Part shown: piece by piece, positions 61,610-64,000 of the stretch | Layout of the letters: each line of letters begins with the position of its first letter | Position numbering within the stretch: position 1 is the first letter of the stretch | Source: Bacillota bacterium | GTDB taxonomy: Bacteria > Bacillota > Clostridia > Lachnospirales > Lachnospiraceae | Direction: 5' to 3' | Length of the DNA stretch: 64,000 nucleotides | NCBI GenBank assembly: GCA_023398375.1 | Contig: JAEWSH010000019.1 | Location: 124,001-188,000 of the forward strand | Translations under genes and position numbers: made by a program | Notes under the pieces: generated by a model | Told to the model about the DNA's origin: nothing | Database searches by the model: none | The model's input: only the letters and a program-made list of their open reading frames with translations

Positions 61610-63388
61610 GTGAAAGGGAAAAATTACAAAAGAAGTAATATAAAAAAAACAGGCAGAAGAGGAATCAATATAAAAACAAGCATAGCAAAAAAATTGCTGC
61701 TTGTTTTTGGAATTACAATGGCAGCCGTGCTTATTATGATGATTGTCTTTATTATTAAAGTATGGGGATATAATAGTCAATATAAGGAAATGCTGGAAAA
61801 TGTATACAAGATAAATTATATAAAAACCGAAAGCCTGGCACAGCCGAACAGAATGATGAGTGTCTGTATTAGTCAGAAGAACATAGAAGAATCGGGAGAA
61901 ATCAAAATAGCAGATACCATGGTGCGATATTTAGAAGAGGTATCAGAGAGCATTGGGAATGATCCGGATTTTCAGGGAAACCAGGGTATGATCACGGCAA
62001 TCAAGACACCTCTTTCACAATATCTGGAATATATGAATCAAATTGCGGAAAAAGGAGAGAACGGATCTTTTCCTTCTCTTGAAGGTGGTGTGTCGGATAT
62101 CATTCAGCAGATGTTCGATGTAAATGAAACCATATCAACATACTGTGGTAATCTGATCGCTATGGAGTTGGACAGAAGTCAGGTATTACAGGAAAGAATC
62201 AGCACAAACTTTGAAAGAATGATAATTATCATGGTAATCATTTTCTTTATGGTATTGATTCTTGGTATGTTACTGTGTATTATCGTAATACGTAAAATTA
62301 CGGCGCAGATAAGAAAACTGAATAAAGAGATAGCTATCGTAGCAGATGGAGATCTGTCCAGAGAGAATATAATTGTAAGGACCAACGATGAGGTCAAAGA
62401 TCTGGCCGAGGCATTTAACCATATGAGCAGCGGGCTTAGAGAGATCATTTCAAAAGTGATGGGCGTAACAAAAGAGATCGATCGTTCCGCACAGATAGTA
62501 AGTACAAGTGTAGCGGAAAATTCAAAAGGAAGTATAGGAATTGCGGAGGCGATTGATGACATGTCCATTGCAATGGCCAGGCAAAATGAAGAATCAGATC
62601 ATGCAATGCAATATGTTACCAGAATGGGAATTGTGTCAAAACAAATCAGTGAGGGCATGAAAAACATTAATAAAAGCGCCGATATTTCTTTAGAGCGTGC
62701 AGAAAAGGGAAGCGCGAATATTGATCAGTATGTATTACAGCTGTCACAGGTAAATGTGATCATGAAGCAAATGGCAGATGTGGCAAATAATCTGAATACA
62801 AGTACACAGGAAATGAATGCTATTTTAGATTCTATTGTAGCAATCTCGAACCAGACAAGTCTGCTTTCGCTAAATGCATCTATAGAAGCTGCAAGGGCTG
62901 GCGAGGCAGGCAGGGGATTTGCGGTTGTAGCGACTGAAATACGCAAACTGGCGGAAGATACGCAGACAGCTACAGGGAAAATAAACACAATTATTGATAA
63001 GGTTCAGGATGATGTCATAAATATGACAGGAAAGATGCAGGATGGTCTGCAGCAACTGGAAAAAAGCAATCGGATAGCAGAGGTGACAAAAGAAAGTTTT
63101 CATGAGATAAAAGAAGGAAATGTGGTAGTAAATAATGATATTATCACCATTACAAAAAGTATCAGTGATATGGATGAAATGGTGGAAAAAGTGATTACAA
63201 GCGTAAAAAATATAGGGGGCTCCATCACAGAAAATACCAGTACGACTACGGATATAGCATCGACGGTCGCGGAAGAAACTGCTAATCTGGAAGAAGTGAC
63301 AGCAATTGCAAGCACGTTGGAAAACTTGGCAGGCGATCTGCATCAGGCAATCATGAAATTCAAACTTACACAAGACTCAGATTCATAA
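61610..63388 (+). CDS. Methyl-accepting chemotaxis protein
   Basis: 592 residues from GTG 61610, chosen over GTG 61601 because AAGAAGG ends at 61600. A basic N-terminus, span 1 (about 28-50), an outer ligand region of about 150 residues (about 52-200) with little family look, span 2 (about 205-230), HAMP ([18 protein letters not shown]) and a long coiled signalling domain with [34 protein letters not shown]. It would steer swimming by CheA/CheW. The place behind the sugar importer suggests the same sugar or its binding protein as signal. Confidence 0.93.
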   Translation: MKGKNYKRSNIKKTGRRGINIKTSIAKKLLLVFGITMAAVLIMMIVFIIKVWGYNSQYKEMLENVYKINYIKTESLAQPNRMMSVCISQKNIEESGEIKIADTMVRYLEEVSESIGNDPDFQGNQGMITAIKTPLSQYLEYMNQIAEKGENGSFPSLEGGVSDIIQQMFDVNETISTYCGNLIAMELDRSQVLQERISTNFERMIIIMVIIFFMVLILGMLLCIIVIRKITAQIRKLNKEIAIVADGDLSRENIIVRTNDEVKDLAEAFNHMSSGLREIISKVMGVTKEIDRSAQIVSTSVAENSKGSIGIAEAIDDMSIAMARQNEESDHAMQYVTRMGIVSKQISEGMKNINKSADISLERAEKGSANIDQYVLQLSQVNVIMKQMADVANNLNTSTQEMNAILDSIVAISNQTSLLSLNASIEAARAGEAGRGFAVVATEIRKLAEDTQTATGKINTIIDKVQDDVINMTGKMQDGLQQLEKSNRIAEVTKESFHEIKEGNVVVNNDIITITKSISDMDEMVEKVITSVKNIGGSITENTSTTTDIASTVAEETANLEEVTAIASTLENLAGDLHQAIMKFKLTQDSDS

Positions 63389-63390
63389 GG

Positions 63391-63999
63391 TCAGGGTGTC
63401 GGAAGATCCATAAACCGAAGAAAAGCGCGTGTATCATAGTTCAATATAAGCTGTTCAGGGTAATCGACTTGTTCTAAAAGTTTAATCGCATGGCTCATAT
63501 CACCGATGTGTTCTTTCCCGTGACTATCACTGGATAGAAGAAGCGGAAGCTGATGGCTGCGGCAGGCATGCAGTAAATGCAGACAATTGCCGCAGCTATT
63601 ATCACGTTCACTATCCGGCGTAAGTGACGCATTGTTGATTTCTAAAATAACATGATATTCCTGCGCAGCCTGAGCCAGAGCTGGAAAGTCAACCGGATAT
63701 CTGGAGGTGTGGCAGTGTCCGATTATTTTTACATAGGGATTTTTCATGACTTTTATATAACTTTCAGTATTTTGGTATTTTGCATCAGAATCGACAGGCA
63801 GGTCGTGTATACTGGCGATGGCATAGTCAAGGCCGGAGAGGGTATCAGAATCCAAATCGACCGAGCCTTCAAAATCGAGTATATTTAATTCTGCACCATA
63901 TAGAATGCGGATACCGAAACGTTCTTTTGGAGCTATTTTTAAATTCTTAAAGTATGAAAGGGTGCCCGCAGAATGTGTTGCAGGACCATGGTCAGAAAT
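63391..63999 (-). CDS. PHP-domain phosphatase, YcdX-like (N-terminus outside the window)
   Basis: The minus-strand frame is open to the right end and gives about 202 C-terminal residues. PHP metal-site motifs are SDHGPATHS, GAELNIL, DYAIASIHD, KIIGHCHTSRYP, VILEINNASL and LLSSDSHGKEHIG, with the His and Asp ligands in place. The family cleaves small phosphate esters in the cytosol with three metal ions. Its stop is 2 bp from the chemoreceptor stop on the other strand, so no terminator is possible between them. Confidence 0.9.
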   Translation of the reverse strand: MSDHGPATHSAGTLSYFKNLKIAPKERFGIRILYGAELNILDFEGSVDLDSDTLSGLDYAIASIHDLPVDSDAKYQNTESYIKVMKNPYVKIIGHCHTSRYPVDFPALAQAAQEYHVILEINNASLTPDSERDNSCGNCLHLLHACRSHQLPLLLSSDSHGKEHIGDMSHAIKLLEQVDYPEQLILNYDTRAFLRFMDLPTP

Positions 64000-64000
64000 A

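Overview
The window reads as a chromosomal segment of a low-GC, Gram-positive anaerobe of the Clostridia, most likely a gut Lachnospiraceae. The evidence is an AT-rich sequence with strong AGGAGG ribosome sites and many GTG/TTG starts, a T-box, a glycine riboswitch, an AspRS plus GatCAB route to Asn-tRNA beside a GlnRS, and several small membrane or Cys-rich proteins of the kind seen in Lachnospiraceae (DUF6106-, DUF6062-, DUF2225-, DUF975- and DUF368-like). I see no tRNA or rRNA gene, integrase, transposase, phage module or CRISPR array, so this looks like ordinary chromosome with several sugar and amino-acid islands.

Layout. 1-3.2 kb: the end of an M20 peptidase, then an overlapping set of a LacI regulator, a PfkB sugar kinase broken by one in-frame TAA, and a CgeB-like glycosyltransferase. 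3.4-8.8 kb: a sugar-acid uptake cluster with a DapA/NanA-family aldolase, a GntR-FCD regulator, a three-part TRAP transporter and a YhcH protein. It resembles sialic-acid loci but has no NanE or NanK. 9-18 kb: a Cys-rich membrane-anchored unknown, an AGCS symporter behind a glycine riboswitch, HisC, a DUF368 lipid-carrier transporter, a methyltransferase, Hsp33 and NAD synthetase. 18.1-23.3 kb: a T-box leader followed by archaeal-type AspRS and GatC-GatA-GatB, which together make Asn-tRNA(Asn). 23.5-41.3 kb: housekeeping and unknown genes (GuaB, DUF2142 membrane protein, GGDEF-EAL protein coupled to a DHH/DHHA1 phosphoesterase, class-I amidotransferase-like hydrolase, GlnRS, MocR regulator, TetR, cytidylate-kinase-like protein).

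41.4-47.1 kb holds the most interesting unit: a D-amino-acid aminotransferase-like protein, a DUF4392 protein, PxpB, PxpC, a DUF1445 (YcsI) protein and PxpA on one strand. DUF1445 and DUF4392 are the two halves of the animal D-glutamate cyclase, here as separate genes around the 5-oxoprolinase subunits. This suggests a pathway linking D-glutamate, 5-oxoproline and 2-oxoglutarate. A decayed tail of a sugar ABC permease lies just after it.

47.4-63.4 kb is a deoxy-sugar island. It has an AraC regulator divergent from L-fucose isomerase and a RhaB-like kinase, then a histidine kinase, a membrane-anchored sugar-binding protein and a YesN-type response regulator in overlapping order. A ribose-type ABC importer (permease, double ATPase, permease, lipoprotein) and a chemoreceptor follow. 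The window closes in a YcdX-like PHP phosphatase on the minus strand.

Between genes there are several recurrent hairpin elements: a two-hairpin element in three copies (14.95, 15.99 and 45.34 kb), an inverted-repeat element sharing a 22-bp core (33.2 and 52.0 kb, half copy at 47.24 kb), and a short hairpin at 23.5 and 61.5 kb. They look like family-specific intergenic repeats. All functions are inferred from the sequence by recognition of families; no database search was run.
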